Shown piece by piece: positions 51,701 through 61,184 of a stretch of DNA of 64,000 nucleotides. The DNA is taken from contig NZ_JAVRHX010000001.1 of assembly GCF_031846345.1 (NCBI RefSeq), positions 434,001 through 498,000 on the forward strand. Reading direction: 5' to 3'. Source of the DNA: Glaciecola petra. Its GTDB lineage: Bacteria > Pseudomonadota > Gammaproteobacteria > Enterobacterales > Alteromonadaceae. Every line of letters begins with the position of its first letter. The first letter of the stretch is position 1. Position numbers and translations under genes: made by a program. The notes beneath the pieces were generated by a model that was given only the letters and a program-made list of their open reading frames with translations, searched no databases and was not told the origin of the DNA.

Positions 51701-53730
51701 TGATACCTGAAATTGGTAATTTTACGCTTGTAGTAGCGCTAGTACTGTCAATTATGCTGGCCGTATATCCTCTGTGGGGTGCTCAAACGAATAATGCGAC
51801 CATGATGAGAATGGCCCGCCCGCTTACTATCGGACTGTTTGTATTTACCCTTATTGCTTATATTTGCTTAACTCATGCTTTTATGACCGATAATTTCAGT
51901 GTGACTTACGTGGCGCAAAATTCAAATAGTCAACTTCCTTGGTACTACAAAGCTACTGCTGTGTGGGGAGGCCATGAGGGGTCATTTTTACTTTGGGTAT
52001 TAATTTTTTCAATTTGGACCTTGGCAGTTGCCTTATTTTCAAAAGGTATTCCTGATGTCATGGTCTCCAGAGTGCTTTCAGTTTTAGGCATGGTAAGTAT
52101 TTCGTTTTATTTGTTTATGCTGATTACCTCAAACCCCTTTGACAGTATGTTGCCGTTTTTCCCTGTTGATGGTCGTGACCTCAACCCATTATTGCAAGAC
52201 TTTGGCATGATTATTCATCCACCTATGTTGTATATGGGGTATGTTGGCTTTTCAGTGGCTTTCGCATTTGCCATTGCAGCACTTATTGGTGGTCAACTTG
52301 ATTCGACGTGGGCACGTTGGTCGCGTCCGTGGACTATTGCCGCGTGGAGCTTTTTGACAGTCGGTATTGCCTTAGGTAGTTGGTGGGCATATTACGAATT
52401 GGGTTGGGGCGGCTGGTGGTTTTGGGACCCGGTAGAAAACGCTTCTTTTATGCCTTGGTTAGTTGGTACTGCCTTAATGCATTCTTTAGCTGTAACAGAA
52501 AAGCGCAAAGTGTTTAAGTCTTGGACTGTGTTACTTGCTATTGCGGCTTTCTCTTTGAGTTTGCTTGGCACCTTCCTAGTGCGTTCGGGCGTATTGGTAT
52601 CGGTGCATTCCTTTGCTAGCGATCCTGACAGAGGGCTTTTTATCTTGGGTTTGTTAGTCGTTGTTATTGGTGGCTCTTTACTGCTTTACGGCGTACGCGC
52701 AGCTCAGTTGAAGAGCGTCGGGCGATACGAATTATTTTCCCGAGAAATGATGCTGATGGGGAATAATGTAATTTTATGCGCGGCTACTATTGTTGTGTTA
52801 TTGGGTACCCTGTTCCCACTCGTGCATAAAGAGATAGGTTTAGGCACGATTTCTATAGGTGCGCCTTTTTTCAATCAAATGTTTACCTTATTGATTGTGC
52901 CTTTCGTTTTGTTTTTGGGTATTGGGCCCTTAACCAGATGGAAGTCACAAAAACCGGTAGCGTTGCGCAATCAATTAATTTTTGCATTCATATTAGCTGT
53001 GTCGGCGGGTTTATTGGCAAATGCGACTTATGACGAACGCACCTACATGGCATTGTTAGGTTTGGTTATGAGTTTTTGGATTGTGGTATCGTCGGTGCTT
53101 GAAGTGAGACAACGAGTGGTTTCGGGTACACGAGAAGAAGCTTTTTTTGCCTCGCTCAAAAAGCTTACACGCAGCCATTGGGGCATGATATTAGGGCATT
53201 TGGGTTTTGCGGTGACCTTGATTGGTATCACACTTGTCAGTAATTATGAACTGGAACGTGATGTTAAAATGGACCCAGGACAGCGTATTAGCATTGCTGA
53301 TTACGAAGTATTGTTTACCGGTGTTAAAGACGTTCAAGGACCTAACTATATATCTGATAAAGGTATTTTTGATGTGTTTAAAAATGGCGAATTAGTAAGT
53401 CACTTAGAGCCTGAAAAGCGTTTTTATACCGTCCAACGAATGACCATGACCGAAGCTGGTATTCATACTACTTTTACGCGAGATTTATTTGTTGCCTTGG
53501 GTGAGCCATTAGACGGCGAATCTTGGTCAGTACGTTTATACTATAAGCCTTTTGTGGTATGGATTTGGGGCGGATCGTTTATTATGTGTTTAGGAGGTGT
53601 TTTCTCAATAACTGATAAACGCTATCGAATTAAGAAAATTGCCAGTTTAAAGGCGGCAGTGTCGACTAAAAATAACACATCGAAACCTTTACCGAATACG
53701 CCGCTTACTAGCGGAGACAGTGTGTCATGA
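51700..53730 (+). CDS. ccmF: Cytochrome c heme lyase CcmF
   Basis: A 676-residue integral membrane protein with about 15 helices. GWGGWWFWDPVENASFMPWLVGTALMHS near residue 240 is the WWD heme-handling domain, and LLWVLIFSIW and VRSGVLVSVHSFASDP carry other conserved residues. It links heme from CcmE to apocytochrome c CxxCH. Length is normal. It overlaps ccmG by four bases. Confidence 0.96.
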   Translation: MIPEIGNFTLVVALVLSIMLAVYPLWGAQTNNATMMRMARPLTIGLFVFTLIAYICLTHAFMTDNFSVTYVAQNSNSQLPWYYKATAVWGGHEGSFLLWVLIFSIWTLAVALFSKGIPDVMVSRVLSVLGMVSISFYLFMLITSNPFDSMLPFFPVDGRDLNPLLQDFGMIIHPPMLYMGYVGFSVAFAFAIAALIGGQLDSTWARWSRPWTIAAWSFLTVGIALGSWWAYYELGWGGWWFWDPVENASFMPWLVGTALMHSLAVTEKRKVFKSWTVLLAIAAFSLSLLGTFLVRSGVLVSVHSFASDPDRGLFILGLLVVVIGGSLLLYGVRAAQLKSVGRYELFSREMMLMGNNVILCAATIVVLLGTLFPLVHKEIGLGTISIGAPFFNQMFTLLIVPFVLFLGIGPLTRWKSQKPVALRNQLIFAFILAVSAGLLANATYDERTYMALLGLVMSFWIVVSSVLEVRQRVVSGTREEAFFASLKKLTRSHWGMILGHLGFAVTLIGITLVSNYELERDVKMDPGQRISIADYEVLFTGVKDVQGPNYISDKGIFDVFKNGELVSHLEPEKRFYTVQRMTMTEAGIHTTFTRDLFVALGEPLDGESWSVRLYYKPFVVWIWGGSFIMCLGGVFSITDKRYRIKKIASLKAAVSTKNNTSKPLPNTPLTSGDSVS

Positions 53731-54395
53731 AAAAACTATCGACCCGATTATTACCGTTAGTTGTGTTTTTAGGGCTCTGTTTCTTTTTGTATAAAGGGCT
53801 CTATTCAGATCCTACCGTCAGAGAATCTGAAGTCTTGAGTAAAACATTTCCAACTTTCTCATTGCCTGATTTAGACGATGAAAATGTCATATATACCAAT
53901 GAGATATTTGAAGGGAAAGTTACGCTGATTAATGTGTGGGGCGTGTGGTGTGTCACTTGTGCAATAGAATTACCCTATTTAACTACATTGTCGGAGCAAG
54001 GCTTGCCGGTGGTCGGCTTGTATTATGACCAAGACATAGATCCCGATTTTGGGTCCAAAACCTTACGCAGAGTTAGGCAAGAAGTGGCACAAACGACCGC
54101 CAAGTTTGGGGATCCTTTCGCATTTAATATATTTGATGTATATCGAAATACCGCCCTAGATTTAGGGGTAACAGGCGCTCCAGAAACCTTTTTAGTCGAC
54201 CAAGATGGCATAATCCGCGTACATCATTTGGGGGATATTAACCCCAGGGTTTGGAGAAATAAATTTTCGCCTATTCTAAAAGACATCGCCCCCAACATTG
54301 AAAATAAAATTGAGTTGCTCAATCAATCGATAAGTCCCAAAAACGCAAAACGATTTGATGATGCTGAGCGCACCACTGGGGTAGGAGGCAACTGA
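53727..54395 (+). CDS. ccmG: Thioredoxin-like reductant protein CcmG/DsbE
   Basis: A 222-residue membrane-anchored thioredoxin-like protein. One helix (residues ~7-24) anchors it and the periplasmic domain has the active site in NVWGVWCVTCAIELPYL. The motif is WCVTC where WCPTC is common, keeping both cysteines. GAPETFLVDQDGIIRVHHLGDI is the cis-Pro region. It reduces apocytochrome c or CcmH. About 25 residues extend beyond the usual end. Confidence 0.92.
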   Translation: MKKLSTRLLPLVVFLGLCFFLYKGLYSDPTVRESEVLSKTFPTFSLPDLDDENVIYTNEIFEGKVTLINVWGVWCVTCAIELPYLTTLSEQGLPVVGLYYDQDIDPDFGSKTLRRVRQEVAQTTAKFGDPFAFNIFDVYRNTALDLGVTGAPETFLVDQDGIIRVHHLGDINPRVWRNKFSPILKDIAPNIENKIELLNQSISPKNAKRFDDAERTTGVGGN

Positions 54396-54898
54396 TGCCG
54401 TTAACACTATTGCTTATGGTTGGACTGCTATTTTCTGGGCAAATATTGGCTCAGCAAGATAACCAACAAGAGGCTAACAACGCGTCGGCTGATGCTAAGC
54501 AGGTTGAGCAGCAATATGCTGAGAATTATGTATTTGCCGATCCAGCAAAACGTAAAGTGTTTCTCAACTTAACGGCCGAATTACGTTGTCCAAAGTGTCA
54601 AAATCAAAATATTGCCGACTCAGATGCGCCGATCGCGCACGATATGCGTCGAAAAGTGTATGAATTAATGCAAGAGGGTAAAGACAAGCCAGAAGTCATT
54701 GGCTGGATGAAAGAGCGCTACGGTGATTTTGTTTACTATCAACCTCCGCTTAATCCTGTCACTTTTTGGTTATGGGCGCTTCCCATTCTTTTTGCATTGA
54801 TCATGTTAGTGGTTTTAGTGCGCAGACGTAAAGTAATCGATGACGCAGATGTTGAGCAAAAACTTGCCCGTGCAGAACAGCTATTAAAGGAAGAGTAA
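54395..54898 (+). CDS. ccmH: Apocytochrome c thiol reductase CcmH
   Basis: A 167-residue protein with a Sec signal peptide (cleavage near ..ILAQQ), the redox motif in ELRCPKCQNQNIADSDAPIAHDMR near residue 67, and a single C-terminal helix (VTFWLWALPILFALIMLVVLV). It is the N-terminal, catalytic half of E. coli-type CcmH; the TPR part is the next gene. Confidence 0.93.
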   Translation: MPLTLLLMVGLLFSGQILAQQDNQQEANNASADAKQVEQQYAENYVFADPAKRKVFLNLTAELRCPKCQNQNIADSDAPIAHDMRRKVYELMQEGKDKPEVIGWMKERYGDFVYYQPPLNPVTFWLWALPILFALIMLVVLVRRRKVIDDADVEQKLARAEQLLKEE

Positions 54899-56266
54899 TT
54901 GACTAATTTTTATTTGGCAGCTGCAGGCTTGGTGCTTTTCGCTGGCGTTTTTGTGGTTTTCCCTATTTTGGGGGCAATCCTAGCGAATAAACAAAAACAA
55001 CGCAGACAATTGTCTAATGCTAATGTTATTAAGCAGCGTATCAGCGAATTGGAAAGAGAGCTCGAAGAGGGTCTTATCAATCCAGAAGATAAAGAAAGCA
55101 CCATTAAAGAATTAAAACTTGCTTTAGTTGACGAAACACCTCTTGAAACACAGCTACAAGTAGAGAAAAGCAATGCTGCGGATACTGACTCAATAGTTAC
55201 TCAAGGCTACCGCCAGAAGTTGATCTATGTATTACTTGCAGTGCCTTGTATTGCATTAGGAGTATGGGTGTATTCGCAATCAAACCAATTATTAGGTTTA
55301 CAAGAATATAAACAGGCACAGATAGACGTTGAAGAGATTAGAGCCAGGATGCAGAGTTCTGGTGCACAAAGTTTGACGCCTGATGATTATGCAAAATTAG
55401 CGCTTTCTATTCGACGAAAATTAAGAGATACACCTCAGGACGATAATGGCTGGGCATTTTTAGGCCAAATTAATGTGGCTATAGGACGCATGGAAGAGGG
55501 TATTGCTGCCTTCAAAAAGGCCCTAGATATCAATCCCCAAAATCACGATGTTCGATTCAAATTTGCTGAAGCACTGATGCTCAGCCAAGATGAGCAGTCG
55601 CTAGAAAATGCCAAGCGACAGCTAGTGTATCTGATTGGGCAGAAACCGAGTGAAAGAAATTATCGCTTGTTATTGACCGCTACCGCAATACAGTTGCAAG
55701 ACGCCGAACTAGCGCTTGCCAACTTCAATATTATTAAAGATGAAATAAACCCTGAGAGCCAGTTTTATCAATCGTTAGTGGCAGGCTTACAGAACCTTGG
55801 GGTTAATGTAATGCCCGCTAATACAAATTCTATACCTGATGATTTACAAACTGATACAAAAGAAACACAAATTGTTATACAAGTTTCGGTAGCTGATGAG
55901 TTAAAATCAAAGCTTCCGCAACAAGGCTACTTAATTGTGTTTGCTCAGAACGCTGAATCTGAAAGCAGAGCGCCTTTGGCGGTAAAACGCATGCCATTAA
56001 GCAAATTACCGGTAACGGTGAGTCTAAGTGATAGCGACGCAATGATACCGGCAATGAATTTAAGTTCTGCTAAGCTTATCAATGTAAGCGCGAGAATCTC
56101 TCTGGATGCTGACGTAATGCCAAAGGCTGGTGAGTTTGAAGGAAGTGTTATGCAGGTAACGCTAACACCAAGCCACTTAGCACAAGGCAACCCAGTACAA
56201 GGCAATGAACAATCTGGGCAAGGCACGCAGAATATTAATCTATTGATAGATAAGGAAATACAGTGA
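54899..56266 (+). CDS. ccmI: Cytochrome c biogenesis TPR protein CcmI
   Basis: A 455-residue protein with two N-terminal helices (residues ~2-26 and ~102-121) around a cytoplasmic coiled stretch, followed by a periplasmic TPR domain (DNGWAFLGQINVAIGRMEEGIAAFKKALDINPQNH) and a beta-rich C-terminal domain. It hands apocytochrome c to the heme lyase complex. Start is TTG at 54899, directly after the ccmH stop, with AAGGAAGAG upstream; no nearby ATG is available. It overlaps mlaA by four bases. Confidence 0.88.
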   Translation: MTNFYLAAAGLVLFAGVFVVFPILGAILANKQKQRRQLSNANVIKQRISELERELEEGLINPEDKESTIKELKLALVDETPLETQLQVEKSNAADTDSIVTQGYRQKLIYVLLAVPCIALGVWVYSQSNQLLGLQEYKQAQIDVEEIRARMQSSGAQSLTPDDYAKLALSIRRKLRDTPQDDNGWAFLGQINVAIGRMEEGIAAFKKALDINPQNHDVRFKFAEALMLSQDEQSLENAKRQLVYLIGQKPSERNYRLLLTATAIQLQDAELALANFNIIKDEINPESQFYQSLVAGLQNLGVNVMPANTNSIPDDLQTDTKETQIVIQVSVADELKSKLPQQGYLIVFAQNAESESRAPLAVKRMPLSKLPVTVSLSDSDAMIPAMNLSSAKLINVSARISLDADVMPKAGEFEGSVMQVTLTPSHLAQGNPVQGNEQSGQGTQNINLLIDKEIQ

Positions 56267-57120
56267 AAGCGAGCAAACAAAGCTTAGCAATTTTGATAAT
56301 GCTGTCGGCTCTAATAGGTGGTTGTGCATCTAATCAAAATACAGAAGCCCAATTGCAAGCGCAAACGAACAGTCAGACAAACAAGAATGCGCAAAACAGT
56401 ATTGAAGAGCCGATATTAGAAGCTGAAGATGAAAACAAAGTGTCTGATCCCCTAGAGCCTATAAACCGCGTGGTATGGGATTTTAACTATGATGTTCTCG
56501 ATAGATTTCTGATAAAACCTATCACCGAAGCCTATATTGAGGTTACTCCTACCTCGGTCAGAAATGGTTTAGTGAATGCTTCTAACAATATCGAAGAGCC
56601 AGCCAATACCATAAATAATTTGTTACAGGGTAAGTTCCAAGCGAGTTTAACCAGCGTAGGCCGTTTTGCAATCAACTCAACCGCAGGCGTACTAGGTATA
56701 TTTGATGTTGCAGGTGACATGGGACTAGAGAGAGAACGAGAAAATTTTGGCGAAGTATTAGGGGTCTGGGGAGTTGGTACTGGCCCTTATTTGATGCTGC
56801 CGGCATTAGGCCCTAGTGACTTTAGAAGCCTTACTGGACGTGTGGTCGACAACTATTATTGGCCGAGTACGGTTCTTCGCGACCCTTACGTTGTAGGCGC
56901 AGCGGTGGTTTCTATATTAGAAGCAAGAGCGTCGTTGTTGGAACAAGAAGAAACCCTTAATCGCGCGTTAGATCAATACCTTTTTGTAAGAGATGCTTAT
57001 TTTCAACGCTTAGCTTTTGAAGTTAGCGATGGAAAAATTGAACAAAAAACTGAAGAAGAACTAGAAGCAGAAGAAGATGACTTTTCTGACTTCGAAAGCT
57101 TGTTAGAAGGAATCCAATAA
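56263..57120 (+). CDS. mlaA: Phospholipid-binding lipoprotein MlaA (VacJ)
   Basis: A 285-residue outer membrane lipoprotein. Signal peptide with lipobox LIGGC (Cys near residue 21), then a Gln/Asn-rich linker. The VacJ domain starts at DPLEPINRVVWDFNYDVLDRFLIKPI and includes GVGTGPYLMLPALGPSDFRSLTGRVVD. It removes phospholipids from the outer leaflet. A long acidic tail (EEELEAEEDDFSDFESL) follows. Start is GTG at 56263 (GTGA overlap with the ccmI stop), with AAGGAA upstream. The rest of the Mla system is not in this window. Confidence 0.93.
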   Translation: MKASKQSLAILIMLSALIGGCASNQNTEAQLQAQTNSQTNKNAQNSIEEPILEAEDENKVSDPLEPINRVVWDFNYDVLDRFLIKPITEAYIEVTPTSVRNGLVNASNNIEEPANTINNLLQGKFQASLTSVGRFAINSTAGVLGIFDVAGDMGLERERENFGEVLGVWGVGTGPYLMLPALGPSDFRSLTGRVVDNYYWPSTVLRDPYVVGAAVVSILEARASLLEQEETLNRALDQYLFVRDAYFQRLAFEVSDGKIEQKTEEELEAEEDDFSDFESLLEGIQ

Positions 57121-58256
57121 TTCTTACCGCAAGGCAAGCTGTTATAAGAGCAGATGCGTCTGACTTTATGGGCTCAGGACATATAATGCGTTGCCTCACA
57201 CTTGCCGAGGCCTTGGCAAAAAAAAATGTGCAAACGACTTTTATTTGCCGTGATTGGCCGGGGCACATGCAAGAACAAATTGAGGCAAGAGGGTTTCCAG
57301 TCGTATTGTTGCCCTCTTTGCCACTACAGGCCAAGCAACAAATAGAGCTGTCTGATGACACAACATGGCTCGGCTGCGATTTCGATACCGATGCCCAGCA
57401 GACTATAAATGCCTTGAAGACGATGTATTCCGAACACGCATGTGTTGATTTACTTGTTGTCGATCACTACGGCATTGATATACGTTGGGAGAGTTTGCTA
57501 CAAAAATACTACCGTCAATTATTCGTCATTGATGATTTGGCTAATAAAAGTCATATTTGTGATGTGTTGCTGGACCAAACCTTTCAGCGTCAGAGCAATG
57601 ACTACCATGAGCTTGTTCCAAAAGATAGCCGAATACTTTGCGGGACAAAGTATGCATTATTAAAAGAAACATTTACCCAGCTTCCAGTTAATGTGATTAA
57701 TATTGATACTACATCTACTGTCGAGCCTTTGCGTATTTTTATATTTTTAGGTGGAAGCGACCCTTTAAATAAAACTGCTGAAGCGATAACAGCCATAACA
57801 GCCATAACATCTATCGATGACACAAATGCTGGTATCCATATTGACCTTGTGCTTGGCGCTCAAAATAAACATGCAGATGCTATCAGTAAAATAATCAAGA
57901 ATTCACTACTAAAAATTCAAGTCTATCGTAATGTAGAGAACATGGCAGAGTTGATGTCACATTCAGATATAGCGATAGGGGCTGCTGGAACTAGCTCATG
58001 GGAGCGCTGCTGTTTGGGCCTACCAAGTCTAGTATTTGTTTATGCTGACAACCAATCAATGATTTCGGAACAATTGTTGCAAGCAAATGCAGTGAAAATT
58101 TGGAAAACCGCTGAAGAACTTAATCAGCAAGTACAACTTTTATTGAATGATGCCTCGCTTCGAAAAGAAATGAGCTTGGCTGCAAAAAAAGTGTGTGATG
58201 GTAAAGGTACTGAACGTGTTGTTAATGCGCTACTTTCTTTGATTACCTTCAAGTAA
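57120..58256 (+). CDS. pseG: UDP-2,4-diacetamido-2,4,6-trideoxy-altropyranose hydrolase (PseG)
   Basis: A GT-B-fold nucleotide-sugar hydrolase of pseudaminic acid synthesis. The first ATG (57168) would begin at MGSGHIMRCL, but the frame reads VIRADASDFMGSGHIMRCL upstream, the usual family N-terminus with the RADAS strand. The only suitable codon before it is ATT at 57120 (or ATA at 57117), with AAGGA eight bases upstream, overlapping the mlaA stop by one base. GCDFDTDAQQ, VVDHYGIDIRWES, FIFLGGSDPLNKT and GAAGTSSWERCCLGLPSL are other family blocks. It frees UDP to give 6-deoxy-AltdiNAc for PseI. Confidence 0.8.
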   Translation: MLTARQAVIRADASDFMGSGHIMRCLTLAEALAKKNVQTTFICRDWPGHMQEQIEARGFPVVLLPSLPLQAKQQIELSDDTTWLGCDFDTDAQQTINALKTMYSEHACVDLLVVDHYGIDIRWESLLQKYYRQLFVIDDLANKSHICDVLLDQTFQRQSNDYHELVPKDSRILCGTKYALLKETFTQLPVNVINIDTTSTVEPLRIFIFLGGSDPLNKTAEAITAITAITSIDDTNAGIHIDLVLGAQNKHADAISKIIKNSLLKIQVYRNVENMAELMSHSDIAIGAAGTSSWERCCLGLPSLVFVYADNQSMISEQLLQANAVKIWKTAEELNQQVQLLLNDASLRKEMSLAAKKVCDGKGTERVVNALLSLITFK

Positions 58257-58302
58257 TCCTATTCCATATTAAATACGAAATATTAAAGGTACAAATAACG
58301 CA

Positions 58303-58986
58303 ATGGGAAAGAGAGCGATAATCCTTTGTTCGTCAATTGAGCACCCTGTATATCCATATTTGTTGCAGTGGCAACAGAATAATGAATTGGGTAAGCAGGT
58401 TTCAATTATTAACGATAAAGCACAAATTAGTGCGGGCACAGAGTTTTTATTTTTGGTGTCATGTTCACAAATAATTAATGCTGATTTGCGCGCAAAATTT
58501 AAACATGTGCTTGTATTACATGCTAGCGATTTACCACGGGGTCGTGGCTGGAGCCCTCATATATGGGATGTATTAGCTGGCAAAGACAATATCACAATCA
58601 GTTTATTAGAAGCTCAAGATCAGGTAGATACTGGGGATATTTGGCGTAAAATATCGATACCACTTAGTGGTACAGAGCTTTATGACGAAATTAACCACCT
58701 CTTGTTCGAGTCAGAATTAGAGCTAATTGAATGGGCACTTAACAATGCAGAATATGTGCAACCGCAGTCTCAAGCTATTGCAATAAACGAGGGAGAAGAT
58801 GATTTAGCTATGCAAGCTAGTTATTATCCAAAACGAATACCTGAAGACTCATTGATTGACATAGATAAATCGATAGCAGAACAATTCGATTTGCTCAGAG
58901 TTTGTGATCCTCAGCGCTTCCCCGCTTATTTTGATTATAAAGGCCAGCGTTATACGCTTGCTATTAAAAAAACAACGCAAGACTAG
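58303..58986 (+). CDS. Formyltransferase-family protein
   Basis: A 227-residue protein resembling the N-terminal domain of methionyl-tRNA formyltransferase and sugar N-formyltransferases. LHASDLPRGRGWSPHIW near residue 83 and LEAQDQVDTGDIWRK near residue 112 carry the conserved His and Asp. The Asn normally two residues before the His is Val here. Set between pseG and pseI, it likely N-formylates a nonulosonic acid precursor, replacing an acetyl group. Whether it is still catalytic without the Asn is unsure. Confidence 0.7.
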   Translation: MGKRAIILCSSIEHPVYPYLLQWQQNNELGKQVSIINDKAQISAGTEFLFLVSCSQIINADLRAKFKHVLVLHASDLPRGRGWSPHIWDVLAGKDNITISLLEAQDQVDTGDIWRKISIPLSGTELYDEINHLLFESELELIEWALNNAEYVQPQSQAIAINEGEDDLAMQASYYPKRIPEDSLIDIDKSIAEQFDLLRVCDPQRFPAYFDYKGQRYTLAIKKTTQD

Positions 58987-58994
58987 GGACGCAT

Positions 58995-60062
58995 ATGACT
59001 CAATCGCGTAGTAAACAACCCTTTATTAGTATTGATGGTCGCAAAATTGGACTTGAATTTGCGCCATACATTATTGCCGAGCTTTCGGCTAATCATAATG
59101 GTGATATAAAACGCGCGTTTGCCATTATGGAAATGGCTAAGCGAAGTGGTGCTGATGCAATAAAATTACAAACCTATACCCAAGACACCCTTACCATTGA
59201 TTGCGACCAACCCGATTTTCAAATTAACGGTGGTTTGTGGGATGCACGAAGTTTATATGATTTATACTCCGAAGCCCACATGCCGTGGGATTGGCATAAA
59301 CCACTTTTTGATAAAGCTAAACAATTGGGGATCACCATTTTTAGCTCACCTTTTGATAATACCGCCGTTGATTTGCTTGAAGACTTAAATGCACCTGCAT
59401 ACAAAATAGCGTCTTTTGAAGCAATCGATTTACCGCTTATAAAGTATGTGGCTCAAACCAAAAAGCCTTTAATTATTAGCACAGGAATGGCTAACCAAGA
59501 TGAAATTTCTGAAGCTATCGCCACTGCAAAAAACAATGGCTGTGAGCAACTTGTTGTATTACATTGTGTGAGCGGTTATCCAGCGCCAGCAAGTGATTAC
59601 AATTTACGCACTATTGCAGATATGGCAGAGCGGTTTAATGTGCTTACGGGTTTGTCAGACCATACTATTGATAATGTAACCGCTATTTCTTCAGTCTGTA
59701 TGGGCGCCTGTTTAATTGAAAAGCATGTTACTTTGAGCCGCGATGGCGGCGGCCCAGATGATTCGTTCTCACTTGAAGAGCCTGAACTCACCCAGTTATG
59801 CCGTGACAGTAAAATTGCTTGGCAAGCAATGGGTAAGGTGGATTACACACGTAAAGAAAGTGAAAAAGGTAATATGGTGTTTAGACGCTCGTTATATGTG
59901 GTTAAAGACGTTAAAGCGGGCGAAGTCTTGTCGTCGCAAAACGTACGTTCAATCAGGCCGGGTTATGGCATTGCTCCAAAATATTTAGAGAACGCGATTG
60001 GTAAGGTGTTTAAGCAAAATTTAACGCGAGGAACGGCTTTAAAAACCGAACACTTTGAATAA
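58995..60062 (+). CDS. pseI: Pseudaminic acid synthase (PseI/NeuB family)
   Basis: A 355-residue nonulosonic acid synthase that condenses phosphoenolpyruvate with a 6-deoxy hexosamine. YIIAELSANHNGDIKRAFAIMEMAKRSGADAIKLQTY near residue 25, FSSPFDNTAVDLLEDLNAPAYKIASFEAIDLPLIKYVA, STGMANQDEI, GLSDHTIDNV and IEKHVTLSRDGGGPDDSFSLEE are NeuB blocks. The C-terminal ~60 residues form an antifreeze-like SAF domain. GGGPDDSFSLE and the neighbouring pseG point to pseudaminic rather than sialic or legionaminic acid. It follows the formyltransferase by eight bases. Confidence 0.9.
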   Translation: MTQSRSKQPFISIDGRKIGLEFAPYIIAELSANHNGDIKRAFAIMEMAKRSGADAIKLQTYTQDTLTIDCDQPDFQINGGLWDARSLYDLYSEAHMPWDWHKPLFDKAKQLGITIFSSPFDNTAVDLLEDLNAPAYKIASFEAIDLPLIKYVAQTKKPLIISTGMANQDEISEAIATAKNNGCEQLVVLHCVSGYPAPASDYNLRTIADMAERFNVLTGLSDHTIDNVTAISSVCMGACLIEKHVTLSRDGGGPDDSFSLEEPELTQLCRDSKIAWQAMGKVDYTRKESEKGNMVFRRSLYVVKDVKAGEVLSSQNVRSIRPGYGIAPKYLENAIGKVFKQNLTRGTALKTEHFE

Positions 60063-60084
60063 TAAAAACATAAATCGCCACATT

Positions 60085-60113
60085 TAAAAAAGGCATCTAC
60101 ATAAGGATGCCTT
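60085..60113 (-). terminator. Rho-independent terminator between pseI and galE
   Basis: AAGGCATC and GATGCCTT pair over 8 bp with an eight-base loop. The T run lies on the leftward strand, so it mainly ends galE; it may also stop pseI transcripts. Confidence 0.75.
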
Positions 60114-60164
60114 GTTCGTAACGCCAATTTGGCTACTCATGCTGTTTCTTAACAGAAACTCAGC

Positions 60165-61184
60165 TTATTTTGGAAAACCATCAGGGTTTTGACTTTGCCA
60201 GCGCCACGAGTCTTCACACATTTCTTGCAGCCCTTTTTTAGCAGACCAACCCAATTCTGATGCCGCCAGGGCAGGGTCGGCATAACAAGAGGCAACATCG
60301 CCACTGCGGCGAGGGGCAATTTTATAAGCCACAGTTTGGCCACTTGCTTTTTCAAAGGCCTGTACCATGTCGAGCACGCTATAACCTTGACCAGTACCTA
60401 AGTTACAAATAAATAGGCCGGCTTTTTGGTCAATTTTGTTTAAAGCTTTTAAGTGGCCGTCGGCTAAATCTTCAACATGAATATAGTCACGTACCCCGGT
60501 GCCATCATGAGTGTCGTAATCGTCACCAAACACGCTTAAAAACTCCCTTTTGCCGGTGGCAACCTGAGAGATGAATGGCATTAGATTGTTGGGTATCCCG
60601 TTGGGATCTTCACCAATAGTTCCTGAACTATTTGCTCCTGCTGGATTAAAATAGCGCAGCAACACTACATTCCATTCGGGATCTGCGTTTTGCATGTCGG
60701 TAAGCATGTGTTCGACCATTAACTTTGACATACCATAAGGATTGGTTGGTTTACCCGTAGGTAAATTTTCATTAAGCGGCAATTCTATTGGGTCACCATA
60801 TACGGTCGCTGAGCTACTAAATACAATGTTTTTGACATGGTTAGCGGCCATCACTTTACAAAGGTTTAAGGTGCCATACACGTTGTTTTCGTAATACATT
60901 AGTGGCTTTTCAACCGATTCCCCAACGGCTTTTAAGCCAGCAAAATGGATCACCGAGTCAATTTTGTATTTGGCAAAAATACTGTTTAGACATACTGCAT
61001 CTCTAATATCGCCTTCAACAAGATCGGGAGCTTTACCACATATTTTACTAACTCTTGAAAGAGACTCTGCCGACGAATTGGCAAAGTTATCGAGCACAAC
61101 CACCTTATAGTCTGCATCTAACAGTTGTCTGACAGTATGGCTGCCGATATACCCGCTGCCGCCGGTAACCAAAATAGTTTTCAT
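60165..61184 (-). CDS. galE: UDP-glucose 4-epimerase
   Basis: A 339-residue extended short-chain dehydrogenase. VTGGSGYIGSHTVRQLLDADYKVVVLDNFANSS opens it, FSSSATVYG is near residue 124 and the catalytic YGMSK near residue 149. VLLRYFNPAGANSSGTIGEDPNGIPNNLMPFISQVA and DYDTHDGTGVRDYIHVEDLA are the GalE signatures. It interconverts UDP-glucose and UDP-galactose for surface sugars. Length is normal. It overlaps the upstream small membrane protein by four bases (ATGA). Confidence 0.95.
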   Translation of the reverse strand: MKTILVTGGSGYIGSHTVRQLLDADYKVVVLDNFANSSAESLSRVSKICGKAPDLVEGDIRDAVCLNSIFAKYKIDSVIHFAGLKAVGESVEKPLMYYENNVYGTLNLCKVMAANHVKNIVFSSSATVYGDPIELPLNENLPTGKPTNPYGMSKLMVEHMLTDMQNADPEWNVVLLRYFNPAGANSSGTIGEDPNGIPNNLMPFISQVATGKREFLSVFGDDYDTHDGTGVRDYIHVEDLADGHLKALNKIDQKAGLFICNLGTGQGYSVLDMVQAFEKASGQTVAYKIAPRRSGDVASCYADPALAASELGWSAKKGLQEMCEDSWRWQSQNPDGFPK

